64,000 bases of DNA. Source: Actinomycetes bacterium. GTDB taxonomy: Bacteria > Actinomycetota > Acidimicrobiia > Acidimicrobiales > RAAP-2. Of this stretch, positions 27,032 through 35,548 are shown piece after piece (position 1 is the first letter of the stretch; every line of letters begins with the position of its first letter). The notes under the pieces are model-generated. The model did no database searches. It saw only the letters and a list, made by a program, of their open reading frames with translations, and was not told the DNA's origin. The stretch spans positions 50,335 through 114,334 of the forward strand of contig JAKAEP010000003.1 in assembly GCA_021818265.1 (NCBI GenBank), in the 5' to 3' direction. The position numbers were made by a program, and so were the translations under genes.

Positions 27032-29167
27032 CTACAGCGAGCGAGCGCGAGGGACGATCACGGCGTCCAGGGCGACCACGCCGCGGCCAGCCTCGCGCAC
27101 GAGCACCGGGTTGAGCTCGATCTCGTCCAGCTCGTCGCTCGCCTCGAGCGTGCGCGCGAGCACCGACACCATCGTGACGAGCGCCTCCACGTCGAGGGGC
27201 ACGGCTCCGCCGCTCAACGCGCGTGCGAGCTCGAGGCCCTCCAGGGCGCGGCGGACCTCGGCCCGCCCGGCCGCGGCGCCCACGACGGCGACGTCGCGGG
27301 CCGACTCGACGGCGGCCCCGCCCGAGCCCACGACCGCGACCACCCCCCAGGTGGGGTCCCGGCGGGCGCTCACGATCGCCTCGACGCCGCCCGAGAGCAC
27401 CTCTTCGACGAGGACGCCCTCCACGCGGGCCTCCGGCGCGGCGCGGCGCACCCGTGCGAGCAGCCCGTCGTAGGCCGACGCGAGGGCCGAGGGCTCCGCG
27501 ACGACCGCCACGCCCCCGACGGCGGCTTTGTGCACGACGTCGGGCGAGGAGACCTTGAGGACGACGGGGTAGCCCAGCGCCGCGGCCGCCTCGCGCGCGT
27601 CGCCCAGGTCGCCCACGCGTCGGCCCGCCGGGACCGCGATCCCCACCCCGGCGAGGAGCGCCTTGGCGGCGTGCTCGCTCGGGGGACCACCGTCGCCCAG
27701 GTGCAGCGCCACCCCCGGGCGGGCCGGCTCTCGCGCGTCGAGGGCGCGCGCCGCCTCGACGAGGTCGACCAGGTGGCCCAGGGCCCGCAGGGCCCGCTCC
27801 GGGGAGCGAAAGAGCGCCACGTCGGCGTCGAGGATGGCGAGCACGTTCTCCTCGGGCAGGGGGCAGTCCCCGCCCATGATCGCGTAGAGCACCGGCTTGG
27901 CCGCCCCGGCGATCGCCGGCACCAGCGCGCCGACCTGCTGGGCGCCCTGCAGGGGTGAGCCCGGCATCACGGCGAGCACGACCCCCGCCACCTCGGGCGC
28001 GTCGAGCAGGACGCTCGCTGCTCGGGCGTAGAGGCTGGGGTCGTTGAGGCCCGTGGCGGTGATGTCGACCGGGTTCTCGGCGACGGCGAACGCCGGCAGC
28101 TCGACCCCGAGGGCGCGCGTGGCGTCCTCGCCGAGGGTGGCCAGCGAGAGCCCCAGGGCGTCGCCCACGTCGATCGAGAAGGTCTTCATCGCGCCCGAGT
28201 CGGTCACGACCCCGATACCGCGCCCCCGCGGCGCCGGGCACTTGGTCACGACGTCGGCCAGGTCGATCAGCTCGTCGATCGACTCGAGGACGACGACGCC
28301 CTCGGCCGCGAGCGCCGCGCGGGTCACCGTGTAGTCGCCCGCCAGGGCGCCCGTGTGGGTGAGCGACGCCGCCCGCGCCCGCTCCCCGCGCCCGAGGTGC
28401 ACCACGAGAACCTCGCGGCCGCGCTCGCGGGCCCGACGCGCCGCGGCGAGGAACTCCCCGGGCCGGCGGATCTGCTCGACGAGCATCGCCACCGCCGCCG
28501 TGGCGTCGTCATCGGCGAGGGCGTCGAGGTAGTCCTCGATCCCGACGACGGCCTCGTTGCCCGTGGAGACGGCGTAGGTGACCGTGACGTCCTTGGCCAT
28601 CGCCGCGTAGGTCAGCGCGAGGGTCATCGCCCCGCTCTGGGCGACGATGGCGAGCCCCCGGGGCCGGACCCGGCGGTTCGGCGAGGCGTCGCCGAAGGTG
28701 AGCGGCACCCGGTCCACGAAGTTGACGAGCCCCAGGCAGTTCGGACCGGCCAGGGCCAGGCCGTGCGCTCGTGCGAACGCCGCGAGCGCGCGCTGGTCCT
28801 CGGCCCCCTCGGGCCCGGTCTCGGCGTAGCCCGAGGAGAAGACCACGGCGCCGCCCACTCCCCGTCGGCTGAGGGCCTCGAGCGCGCCCGGCACGGCCGC
28901 CCGCGGGATGGCGAGGATGGCGGCGTCGACGCCCCGGGGCAGGTCGTCGATCGAGTGCAGGCAGGCCCGTGCGCCGATGGCGTCGCGCGAGGGGCTGACC
29001 GGGTAGACCTCGCCGGCGAAGCCGAAGCGGTCGAGCAGGGCGAGCGGCGCGCCCCCGACCGAGGTCGTGACGTCCGAGGCGCCCACCACGGCCACCGAGC
29101 GCGGCCGCAGCAGCCGCCCGAGCGCGAGCGCGTCGACGCGCGCGGGGACGGCCGGCTCAGTCCCCAC
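27032..29167 (-). CDS. ADP-forming acyl-CoA synthetase (CoA-binding plus ATP-grasp), candidate feruloyl-CoA synthetase of FerA type
   Basis: LLRPRSVAVVGASDVTTSVGGAPL, GPNCLGLVNF, AQSGAMTLAL, AALGYPVVLKVSSPDVVHKAAVGGV; 711 aa; directly downstream of and overlapping hydratase/lyase gene. Confidence 0.85.
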   Translation of the reverse strand: MGTEPAVPARVDALALGRLLRPRSVAVVGASDVTTSVGGAPLALLDRFGFAGEVYPVSPSRDAIGARACLHSIDDLPRGVDAAILAIPRAAVPGALEALSRRGVGGAVVFSSGYAETGPEGAEDQRALAAFARAHGLALAGPNCLGLVNFVDRVPLTFGDASPNRRVRPRGLAIVAQSGAMTLALTYAAMAKDVTVTYAVSTGNEAVVGIEDYLDALADDDATAAVAMLVEQIRRPGEFLAAARRARERGREVLVVHLGRGERARAASLTHTGALAGDYTVTRAALAAEGVVVLESIDELIDLADVVTKCPAPRGRGIGVVTDSGAMKTFSIDVGDALGLSLATLGEDATRALGVELPAFAVAENPVDITATGLNDPSLYARAASVLLDAPEVAGVVLAVMPGSPLQGAQQVGALVPAIAGAAKPVLYAIMGGDCPLPEENVLAILDADVALFRSPERALRALGHLVDLVEAARALDAREPARPGVALHLGDGGPPSEHAAKALLAGVGIAVPAGRRVGDLGDAREAAAALGYPVVLKVSSPDVVHKAAVGGVAVVAEPSALASAYDGLLARVRRAAPEARVEGVLVEEVLSGGVEAIVSARRDPTWGVVAVVGSGGAAVESARDVAVVGAAAGRAEVRRALEGLELARALSGGAVPLDVEALVTMVSVLARTLEASDELDEIELNPVLVREAGRGVVALDAVIVPRARSL

Positions 29168-30017
29168 GGGCCTGGTCGGCCTCGGCGCCGAGGCCGGGCC
29201 GGAAGCTCTTCTTGTCGAGGAAGCCCTCGAGGCCCCGCTGCTTGGAGCGCTCGGGGTCGCCCAGGATCCCCTGGTCGAACTTGGCGTAGAGGAACTCCTC
29301 GGCGTCGTCCCAGGCCATGAGGCGGGCCTTGCGGAAGCCGCCCTTGGCCGCGCGCATCACCGAGGGGCTGACCGCCGCGAGCCGGTGGGCGACCTCGACC
29401 GTGCGCTCGCGCAGCCGCTCGCGGGGCACCGCCTCGTTCACCAGGCGCATCTGGGCGGCCCGCACGCCGTCGATCGGCTCGCCGGTCATGATGAGCCACA
29501 GGGCGTCGCGGGTCGAGACCGTCTCGGCCAGCGAGCGGGTGACGAGGCCCCCCGGGGGGATGCCCCAGTTGACCTCGGAGAGGCCGAAGACGGCGTCCTC
29601 GGCCGCCAGGGCCAGGTCGCAGCACACGAGGGGGGTGATCGCCCCGCCGAAGCACCAGCCGTTGACCATCGCGATGGTCGCCTTGGGGTAGTTGATGAGC
29701 CGGCGCCACTGCCACTCGGCGCTCTCGCGTCGCACCCGCGTCTGGACGTGGGCCGGGGCCTGGTCGACCTCGCGGAAGTACTCCTTCAGGTCCATCCCGG
29801 CCGACCACGACTCCCCCTCGCCGGTCAGGACCACCACGCGGACCCGGTCGTCGGCCTCGAGGCGCTCGAGCGACTCGGTCATCTCGAGGTTGAGCGTCGG
29901 GTTCATGGCGTTGCGCTTCTCGGGCCGGTTGAACGAGAGCCACCCGATGGGGCCCTCGACCTCGACGCGCACCGTCCCCTTCGTCGTCGTCCAACTCGTC
30001 GCCTCGGACTGCGTCAT
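29157..30017 (-). CDS. p-Hydroxycinnamoyl-CoA (feruloyl-CoA) hydratase/lyase
   Basis: Crotonase with hydratase/lyase-diagnostic stretches SWSAGMDLKEYFREVD, WQWRRLINYPKATIAMVNGWCFGGAITPLVCCDLALAAEDAVFGLSEVNWGIPPGG; ATG at 30017. Confidence 0.9.
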   Translation of the reverse strand: MTQSEATSWTTTKGTVRVEVEGPIGWLSFNRPEKRNAMNPTLNLEMTESLERLEADDRVRVVVLTGEGESWSAGMDLKEYFREVDQAPAHVQTRVRRESAEWQWRRLINYPKATIAMVNGWCFGGAITPLVCCDLALAAEDAVFGLSEVNWGIPPGGLVTRSLAETVSTRDALWLIMTGEPIDGVRAAQMRLVNEAVPRERLRERTVEVAHRLAAVSPSVMRAAKGGFRKARLMAWDDAEEFLYAKFDQGILGDPERSKQRGLEGFLDKKSFRPGLGAEADQARGD

Positions 30018-30082
30018 GCGACCCCCCCTCGACGGCCCCTCGACCGGCGGCGCCGGTGTGCCGCGTGTAGCAAGGTACCTGA

Positions 30083-30137
30083 TACCAACGACCGCGACAA
30101 GCACCGTCGTCCCCGGGGCGCGTCGCGCGCGTTGGTA
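30083..30137. promoter_or_regulatory. Candidate MarR operator region: inverted heptamers TACCAAC ... GTTGGTA in ferB/marR divergent intergenic region
   Basis: TACCAAC at 30083-30089 and GTTGGTA at 30131-30137; nearby GGTACCTGATACC at 30074-30086. Confidence 0.4.
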
Positions 30138-30147
30138 CGCTGCGGAC

Positions 30148-30618
30148 GTGTCCCGACCGACGACGCCCGCCGTGCCCGAGCATCCCCAGGCCCGCCTGAC
30201 GTACCTGGTCAAGCAGCTCGAGCGCGCGATCCGGGTCGCCATGGAGGACATCACCCGGGAGTTCGGGCTCACCCCCATCCAGTACACCGCGCTCAGCGTG
30301 CTCGTGCGCAACCCGGGCATGTCCTCGGCCCAGCTCGCCCGGCGCAGCTTCGTGAGCCCCCAGGCCTGCTACGAGATGATCCTCATCCTCGAGCGCAACG
30401 GCCTGGTGACCCGCACCCCCACCGCGGCCAACCGCCGCGTCCTCGGCATCGCGGTGACCCGGCGCGGGGTGGGCGTCCTCACCAAGTGCGACCGCAAGAT
30501 GGACGAGCTCGAGGGCCGCATCTTCGCCACCCTCGACGGCGCCGACCGCCGCCAGTTCCGCGACGCCCTGACGGGCTGTCTCGCCGCGATCTACCCCGAG
30601 ATCCGCCGGCCCCTCTAA
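30148..30618 (+). CDS. MarR family transcriptional regulator, divergent from hydratase/lyase gene
   Basis: FGLTPIQYTALSVLVRNPGMSSAQLARRSFVSPQACYEMILILERNGLVTRTPTAANRRVLGIAVTRRG. Confidence 0.88.
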   Translation: MSRPTTPAVPEHPQARLTYLVKQLERAIRVAMEDITREFGLTPIQYTALSVLVRNPGMSSAQLARRSFVSPQACYEMILILERNGLVTRTPTAANRRVLGIAVTRRGVGVLTKCDRKMDELEGRIFATLDGADRRQFRDALTGCLAAIYPEIRRPL

Positions 30619-30632
30619 GCCATCGGGCCCCG

Positions 30633-31640
30633 CTAGCGCTCGCGCACCCGGTAGCCCACGGGCAGCAGCTCGAAGCGGGTCTTGTCGCGCACCAGCCCCC
30701 AGACGCCGCCGGGCTGCCACAGCGCGACCGCGACGGCCAGGGCCCCGAAGATGATGAGGTACCACGCCCCCAGGCCCTGGAGGGACTGGTAGAGGACGAA
30801 GTAGACGATCGTGCCGACGATCGGCCCCTCGACGGTGCCGATGCCACCGATGATCGTGGCGAAGAGCATCTCGGCCAGCCAGTTGATGTTGAACGCGTTG
30901 CCCGGCTGGACGAAGGGCTGGCTGATGGCGAGCACGGCCCCGGCCGCGCCGCAGCCCACCGCGGCGATCACGAAGATCCACCGGCGCGTCGAGGTGACCC
31001 GCGCCCCCGAGGAGCGCGCGGCCGTCTCGCTGTCGCGCATCGAGGCGAGCACGAGTCCCAGGCGCGAGCGCAAGAGCAGGTACGTCCCGACGCTCACCAC
31101 CAGCGCCGTCAGCCAGGTCGCGAGGTACGAGTCGTGGTTGTACTGGGCCGGGCTGAGCCCCGTGAGCCCCGGCATCGGCCGGCCCGTCCCGCCCCCGAGG
31201 TAGGAGATCGAGAGGATGATCAGCATGGCGCTGTCGGCCACGACCCACGTCGCCACGGCGAAGTAGCCCCCGCGCAAGCGAAAGAGCAGGAACGTCACCG
31301 GCACCGCGATGGCCCCGGCGACCAGGGCCGCCAGCGGGATGGCCGCGAACGGGTTCATACCCTTGAGGGCCAGGTAGAGCAGGGCGTACGAGCCGAGCCC
31401 GATGAAGCCCTGCTGGCCGATCGAGACCATGCCGGCGTAGCCCGCGAGCAGGTTCCACATGGTGGCCATGATGAGCAGCAGGAAGAAGTTGTTGAGCACC
31501 GACACCCACGCGGCCGGCAGGATCCACGGCGCCAGGGAGAAGAAGGCCGCGACCACGACCGCCCCGGTGACGAGGATCGCCGGGTGGTAGTTGGCCCGCA
31601 CCACGGTGCGCCCGACGTCGGGCACCAGGGTCGCGCTCAC
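30633..31640 (-). CDS. livM: Liv-type ABC transporter permease (LivM-like)
   Basis: LLAGYAGMVSIGQQGFIGLGSYALLYLAL, LVLASMRDSETAARSSGARV; GTG start overlaps livH stop. Confidence 0.92.
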   Translation of the reverse strand: MSATLVPDVGRTVVRANYHPAILVTGAVVVAAFFSLAPWILPAAWVSVLNNFFLLLIMATMWNLLAGYAGMVSIGQQGFIGLGSYALLYLALKGMNPFAAIPLAALVAGAIAVPVTFLLFRLRGGYFAVATWVVADSAMLIILSISYLGGGTGRPMPGLTGLSPAQYNHDSYLATWLTALVVSVGTYLLLRSRLGLVLASMRDSETAARSSGARVTSTRRWIFVIAAVGCGAAGAVLAISQPFVQPGNAFNINWLAEMLFATIIGGIGTVEGPIVGTIVYFVLYQSLQGLGAWYLIIFGALAVAVALWQPGGVWGLVRDKTRFELLPVGYRVRER

Positions 31641-32512
31641 GTGAGCGCCTCCTTCTTGCCGAAGAGGCCCTGGGGCCGCAGCGCGAGGATGGCGAGGAAG
31701 AGGACGTGGCCGGCGAGGACCTGGTAGGCGGGGTTGTAGTGGGCCCCGACCTGCTGGGCCACCCCGAGCAGGATCCCACCGATGAGGGTCCCCCACAGCG
31801 AGCCGATGCCGCCGATCACCACCGCCTCGAAGGCGTAGAGCAGGACCTGGGAGCCGCCGGTCGTGGGGGTCAGCTCGGTGAGGATCCCGTAGGAGATCCC
31901 CGCCAGGGCCACCGTCGCCACGGCGATCGCCGCGGCGATGCCGAAGATGTGCCGGTAGTTGGCCCCGCAGATCTGCGCGGCCTCGCGGTCGTCGGAGACG
32001 GCGCGGATGAGCCGGCCCGTGCTGGTCTTTGACAGGTAGAGCTGCAGGATCCCGAGGACCGCCACCGCCACGATGAGGACCACCAGCTCGAACCACGAGA
32101 CGTAGATGGTCGAGTTCACCTGCCAGGAGTTCCCGATGAGCGAGCCGATGTTCACCGACTGGCCGTTCGCCGTGTAGATCTCCAGGAGCAGGTTCTCGAT
32201 CAGGACCGACAGGCCGAAGGTCACGAGCAAGGTCGTGAACGGGCTGCGGTCGAGGGCCGCCTGCAGGACGGTGCGCTGGAGCACGTAGCCGACGAGCGCG
32301 AAGATCGGCACGACGACGATGAAGCCCCAGACCTCGGCGATGTGCAGGTGGGGCACGAGGAAGACGGCCGTGTAGCCCGCGACGACGGCGATGTCGCCGT
32401 GGGCGAGGTTGATGATCCGCATCACGCCGAAGAGCAGGGACAGCCCGCAGGCGAAGAGCGCGTAGAAGCCCCCGAAGAGGACCCCCTGGACGATGACGTT
32501 GGTCCAGGTCAC
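31637..32512 (-). CDS. livH: Liv-type ABC transporter permease (LivH-like)
   Basis: YALFACGLSLLFGVMRIINLAHGDIAVVAGY, FEAVVIGGIGSLWGTLIGGILLGV. Confidence 0.92.
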   Translation of the reverse strand: MTWTNVIVQGVLFGGFYALFACGLSLLFGVMRIINLAHGDIAVVAGYTAVFLVPHLHIAEVWGFIVVVPIFALVGYVLQRTVLQAALDRSPFTTLLVTFGLSVLIENLLLEIYTANGQSVNIGSLIGNSWQVNSTIYVSWFELVVLIVAVAVLGILQLYLSKTSTGRLIRAVSDDREAAQICGANYRHIFGIAAAIAVATVALAGISYGILTELTPTTGGSQVLLYAFEAVVIGGIGSLWGTLIGGILLGVAQQVGAHYNPAYQVLAGHVLFLAILALRPQGLFGKKEALT

Positions 32513-33243
32513 GTCGTGCCCCCCGGCCGGCTGTGGTGGAGGTCGGCCCCGAAGTAGGCCTCCTCGATCTGATGCGCGCTCAGCTCGTCGGGCCGCCCCT
32601 CGAGCGAGGTCCGCCCCTCGAGCAGGCAGTGCACGCGGTGGGCCACCTTGAGGCCCTGGCTGACGTCCTGCTCCACCAGCAAGACGGTGACGCCCTGGGC
32701 CACGATGGCGGGGATCACCTCGTAGATCCGCTCGATGACGATGGGGGCGAGCCCGAGGGAGACCTCGTCGAGCATGAGGACCCGGGGGTTGGCGACGAGG
32801 GCCCGGCCGATCGCCACGGCCTGCTGCTCGCCACCGGAGAACTGCGCGACGCTCGCGCGCCGGCGCTCTCTCATCCAGGGGAAGATCTCGTAGACGGCCG
32901 GGATGTCGAAGGAGCCCTCGAGCGCCTTGTGGGCCCCGACGAGCAGGTTCTCCTCGAGGGTGAGCGAGCGGAAGAGCCGCCGGCCCTCGGGCACGAGCGA
33001 GATCCCCCGGCGGACCCGCTCGTGGGCCCCGAGCCGAGAGATGTCCTCCCCGGCGAAGCGCACGACGCCCCTGCTCGGGCGGTGCAGGCCGGCGATCGTG
33101 CGCAGCAGGGTCGACTTGCCCGCCCCGTTGGCGCCCACGACGGCGAGCACCTCGCCCTCGGCCACGTGGAACGACACGTCGTCGACCGCGCAGAGCTGGC
33201 CGTGGTGCACCACGAGTCCCTCGACCTCGAGCAGGGCGCTCAC
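32509..33243 (-). CDS. livF: Liv-type ABC transporter ATP-binding protein (LivF-like)
   Basis: GANGAGKSTLLRTIAG, FSGGEQQAVAIGRALVANPRVLMLDEVSLGLAPIVIERIYEVI. Confidence 0.93.
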   Translation of the reverse strand: MSALLEVEGLVVHHGQLCAVDDVSFHVAEGEVLAVVGANGAGKSTLLRTIAGLHRPSRGVVRFAGEDISRLGAHERVRRGISLVPEGRRLFRSLTLEENLLVGAHKALEGSFDIPAVYEIFPWMRERRRASVAQFSGGEQQAVAIGRALVANPRVLMLDEVSLGLAPIVIERIYEVIPAIVAQGVTVLLVEQDVSQGLKVAHRVHCLLEGRTSLEGRPDELSAHQIEEAYFGADLHHSRPGGTT

Positions 33244-33977
33244 GACACCGCCTCGTTGATGATGGCGCCGCCCATGTAGACCCGACGGACGGCTTCGGAG
33301 TTGAGGACCTCCCGGGGCGCGCCGTCGGCAACCAGCTCCCCCCCGGCGAGGCAGACCAGTCGGTCGACCGTCGAGAGCAGGGCTCGCACGACGTGCTCGA
33401 TCCAGACGATCGTCACCCCGTCGGCGCGCAGGGAGCGGATCACCTCGGTCAGCTCGACGACCTCGAGGTCGGTCAATCCGCCGGCGATCTCGTCGAGCAA
33501 GAGCAGCTCCGGCCCGGTCGCGAGCGCCCGGGCCAGTTCGAGTCGCTTGCGGTGCAAGAGGCCGAGCGCCCCCGCCGGCCGGTTGGCCAGGTCGATGAGG
33601 CCCGTGCGCACCAGCGCGTCGAGCGCCCGCTCGGAGCCCTCGCGCCCGTGGACCCGCGCGCCCTGGTGCACGGCGACGAGGGCGTTCTCGAAGACCGACA
33701 GGTGCTCGAAGGGTTGGGGGATCTGGTAGGTCCGCCCGATCCCCGCCCGGCACCGGGTGGCCACCGCGGCGCGGGTGATGGAACGCCCCTTGAAGAGGAT
33801 CTCCCCCGCGTCGACGCGAACGTCGCCCGCGATCATCGAGAAGAGCGTCGTCTTGCCCGCCCCGTTGGGTCCCACGATGCCGACCGCGTCGCCCGCCTCC
33901 AGCTGCAGGGAGACGCCGTCGGCCACGACCACCTGGCCGAAGCGCTTCGAGACGCCCTGCAACTGGAGGAGGGACAC
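33240..33977 (-). CDS. livG: Liv-type ABC transporter ATP-binding protein (LivG-like)
   Basis: GPNGAGKTTLFSMIAGDV, GIGRTYQIPQPFEHLSVFENALVA, LLLDEIAGGL. Confidence 0.93.
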   Translation of the reverse strand: MSLLQLQGVSKRFGQVVVADGVSLQLEAGDAVGIVGPNGAGKTTLFSMIAGDVRVDAGEILFKGRSITRAAVATRCRAGIGRTYQIPQPFEHLSVFENALVAVHQGARVHGREGSERALDALVRTGLIDLANRPAGALGLLHRKRLELARALATGPELLLLDEIAGGLTDLEVVELTEVIRSLRADGVTIVWIEHVVRALLSTVDRLVCLAGGELVADGAPREVLNSEAVRRVYMGGAIINEAVS

Positions 33978-34019
33978 GGTCGACTACTTCTGGGGCGCGT
34001 TACGCGTGCGGGCGTCCGG

Positions 34020-35459
34020 CTAGGGGTTCGTCGGCTCCAGGGACGCCTGGAGGGGGATGTGGGGGTTGAGAGAGTTGTCGACCACGTAGGGCGACCACGG
34101 CCACTTCTTGCCCCCGACGAGCTTCGTCGAGCCCGGCTTCCACTGGATCCCGACCGGCTTGATGATGCCGATGCCCTTGGCGGGCGCGGTCTTGGCCGAG
34201 AAGTTGAGCGGGCCGCACATGCCCACGTAGTTGACCTCCCGGAGGGCGTGCGCGACGGCCTTGCGGTCGTGGGGGTTCTTCACCTTCTTCAGCGCCTCGA
34301 TGACGATCTCGAAGAGCGAGTAGGTCGAGCCCATCGACTGCACCCACTGGGTCTTGGTGACCTGCTGGTAGCGGGCGGCGAACTTCTCCGCCGTCATGCC
34401 CGTGAGCGACGACTTGTAGGGCGAGTTCGGCGTCCACCAGGCGTCGGTCGCGATGTTGTTCGACAGCGACCCGAGCGCGTACACGTCGGTCGGGAAGAGC
34501 ATCACCTTGGCGACGGTCGCCAGCTTCGGCTTGAACCCCTGCTGGTTGGCCTGCTTCCAGAAGGTGTTGAAGTCGGGCGGCAGCGGCGCGTTGACGTAGA
34601 AGTCGCACGGCTTGCCGTTGGCGCCCGCCTTGAACGTCTGGATCATCGAGGTGTAGTCGGTGGTGCCGTCGGTGTAGGCGCCGCCGAAGACCTCGACCCA
34701 CTGTCCGTGGCCCTCCGCCCCGCTGATCGCGTTGAGCGTCGGGGGCCACGCGGCCGCGAAGGCGTTGCCGTCGGCGTCGTTCGGGAACATCGCCGCGTAG
34801 ACGTTGGACGCGTTGAGCCGCTTCTGGATCTTCAGCCACATAGGCATGAACGTGCCGACGAACTCCGGGATGCCGAAGAAGAACATGGTGCAGTACGTCG
34901 GCGAGGTGCCCACCGCGTTGCCGGTCGCGCCGATCGAGTTCGAGGGGTTGACCCCGGTCCACCAGGCCTCCCACGGGCAGACGGTCGAGACGCACGGGAT
35001 GCCCGCCTGCTCGCACACCGCCGACACCGGGATGGTCGTCTCGGGCGCCGAGGAGGTCACGACGATGTCCACGCCGGTCGACTGGATCAGCTGGGTCGTC
35101 ACCTGGCTCGCCACCGAGGGGTTGGACTGGCTGTCCTTGACAGTGATCTCGAACTTGTAGGTCTTGCCACCGATCTTCATCCCCTTGTGGAAGGCGCCCG
35201 AGGCCTTCACCAGGCTGATGACGTAGCTGTCCGGTCCGGCGAAGTCCGCGAGCGCGCCCGTCTTGGGGGTGACGTAGCCGATCTTGATGACGTTCGACTT
35301 GCTCGCCGCCCCCGCCGCCGCCGCCTTGGCGAGGCTCGCGACCCCGCCGGCGAGGGCCGTCGCCCCGATCGCCTTAAGCCCGAGGCGTCGGCCGAACTCC
35401 ACGCTGCCCCAGCCCGGGACGACGATGCCCTCGTCCCCGTGCACTTGCTCACCGCTCAT
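34020..35459 (-). CDS. Liv-type ABC transporter substrate-binding protein (possible Tat-like leader)
   Basis: GRRLGLKAIGATALAGGVASLA leader, NVIKIGYVTPKTGALADFAGPDSYVIS; adjacent to livGFHM. Confidence 0.88.
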   Translation of the reverse strand: MSGEQVHGDEGIVVPGWGSVEFGRRLGLKAIGATALAGGVASLAKAAAAGAASKSNVIKIGYVTPKTGALADFAGPDSYVISLVKASGAFHKGMKIGGKTYKFEITVKDSQSNPSVASQVTTQLIQSTGVDIVVTSSAPETTIPVSAVCEQAGIPCVSTVCPWEAWWTGVNPSNSIGATGNAVGTSPTYCTMFFFGIPEFVGTFMPMWLKIQKRLNASNVYAAMFPNDADGNAFAAAWPPTLNAISGAEGHGQWVEVFGGAYTDGTTDYTSMIQTFKAGANGKPCDFYVNAPLPPDFNTFWKQANQQGFKPKLATVAKVMLFPTDVYALGSLSNNIATDAWWTPNSPYKSSLTGMTAEKFAARYQQVTKTQWVQSMGSTYSLFEIVIEALKKVKNPHDRKAVAHALREVNYVGMCGPLNFSAKTAPAKGIGIIKPVGIQWKPGSTKLVGGKKWPWSPYVVDNSLNPHIPLQASLEPTNP

Positions 35460-35548
35460 TGTGTTGCCCCCCTAGCACGAATGCCATTTCTTAGCACGCG
35501 GCGCTCTTCGCCACGTGGTCACTCTCGCCCCAACCACCGCTCGACCGC

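Noticed and set aside
28624-31779. 1051-aa - strand ORF
   Set aside because: Shadow frame across ferA/ferB/livM-like genes; composition typical of GC-rich noncoding frames
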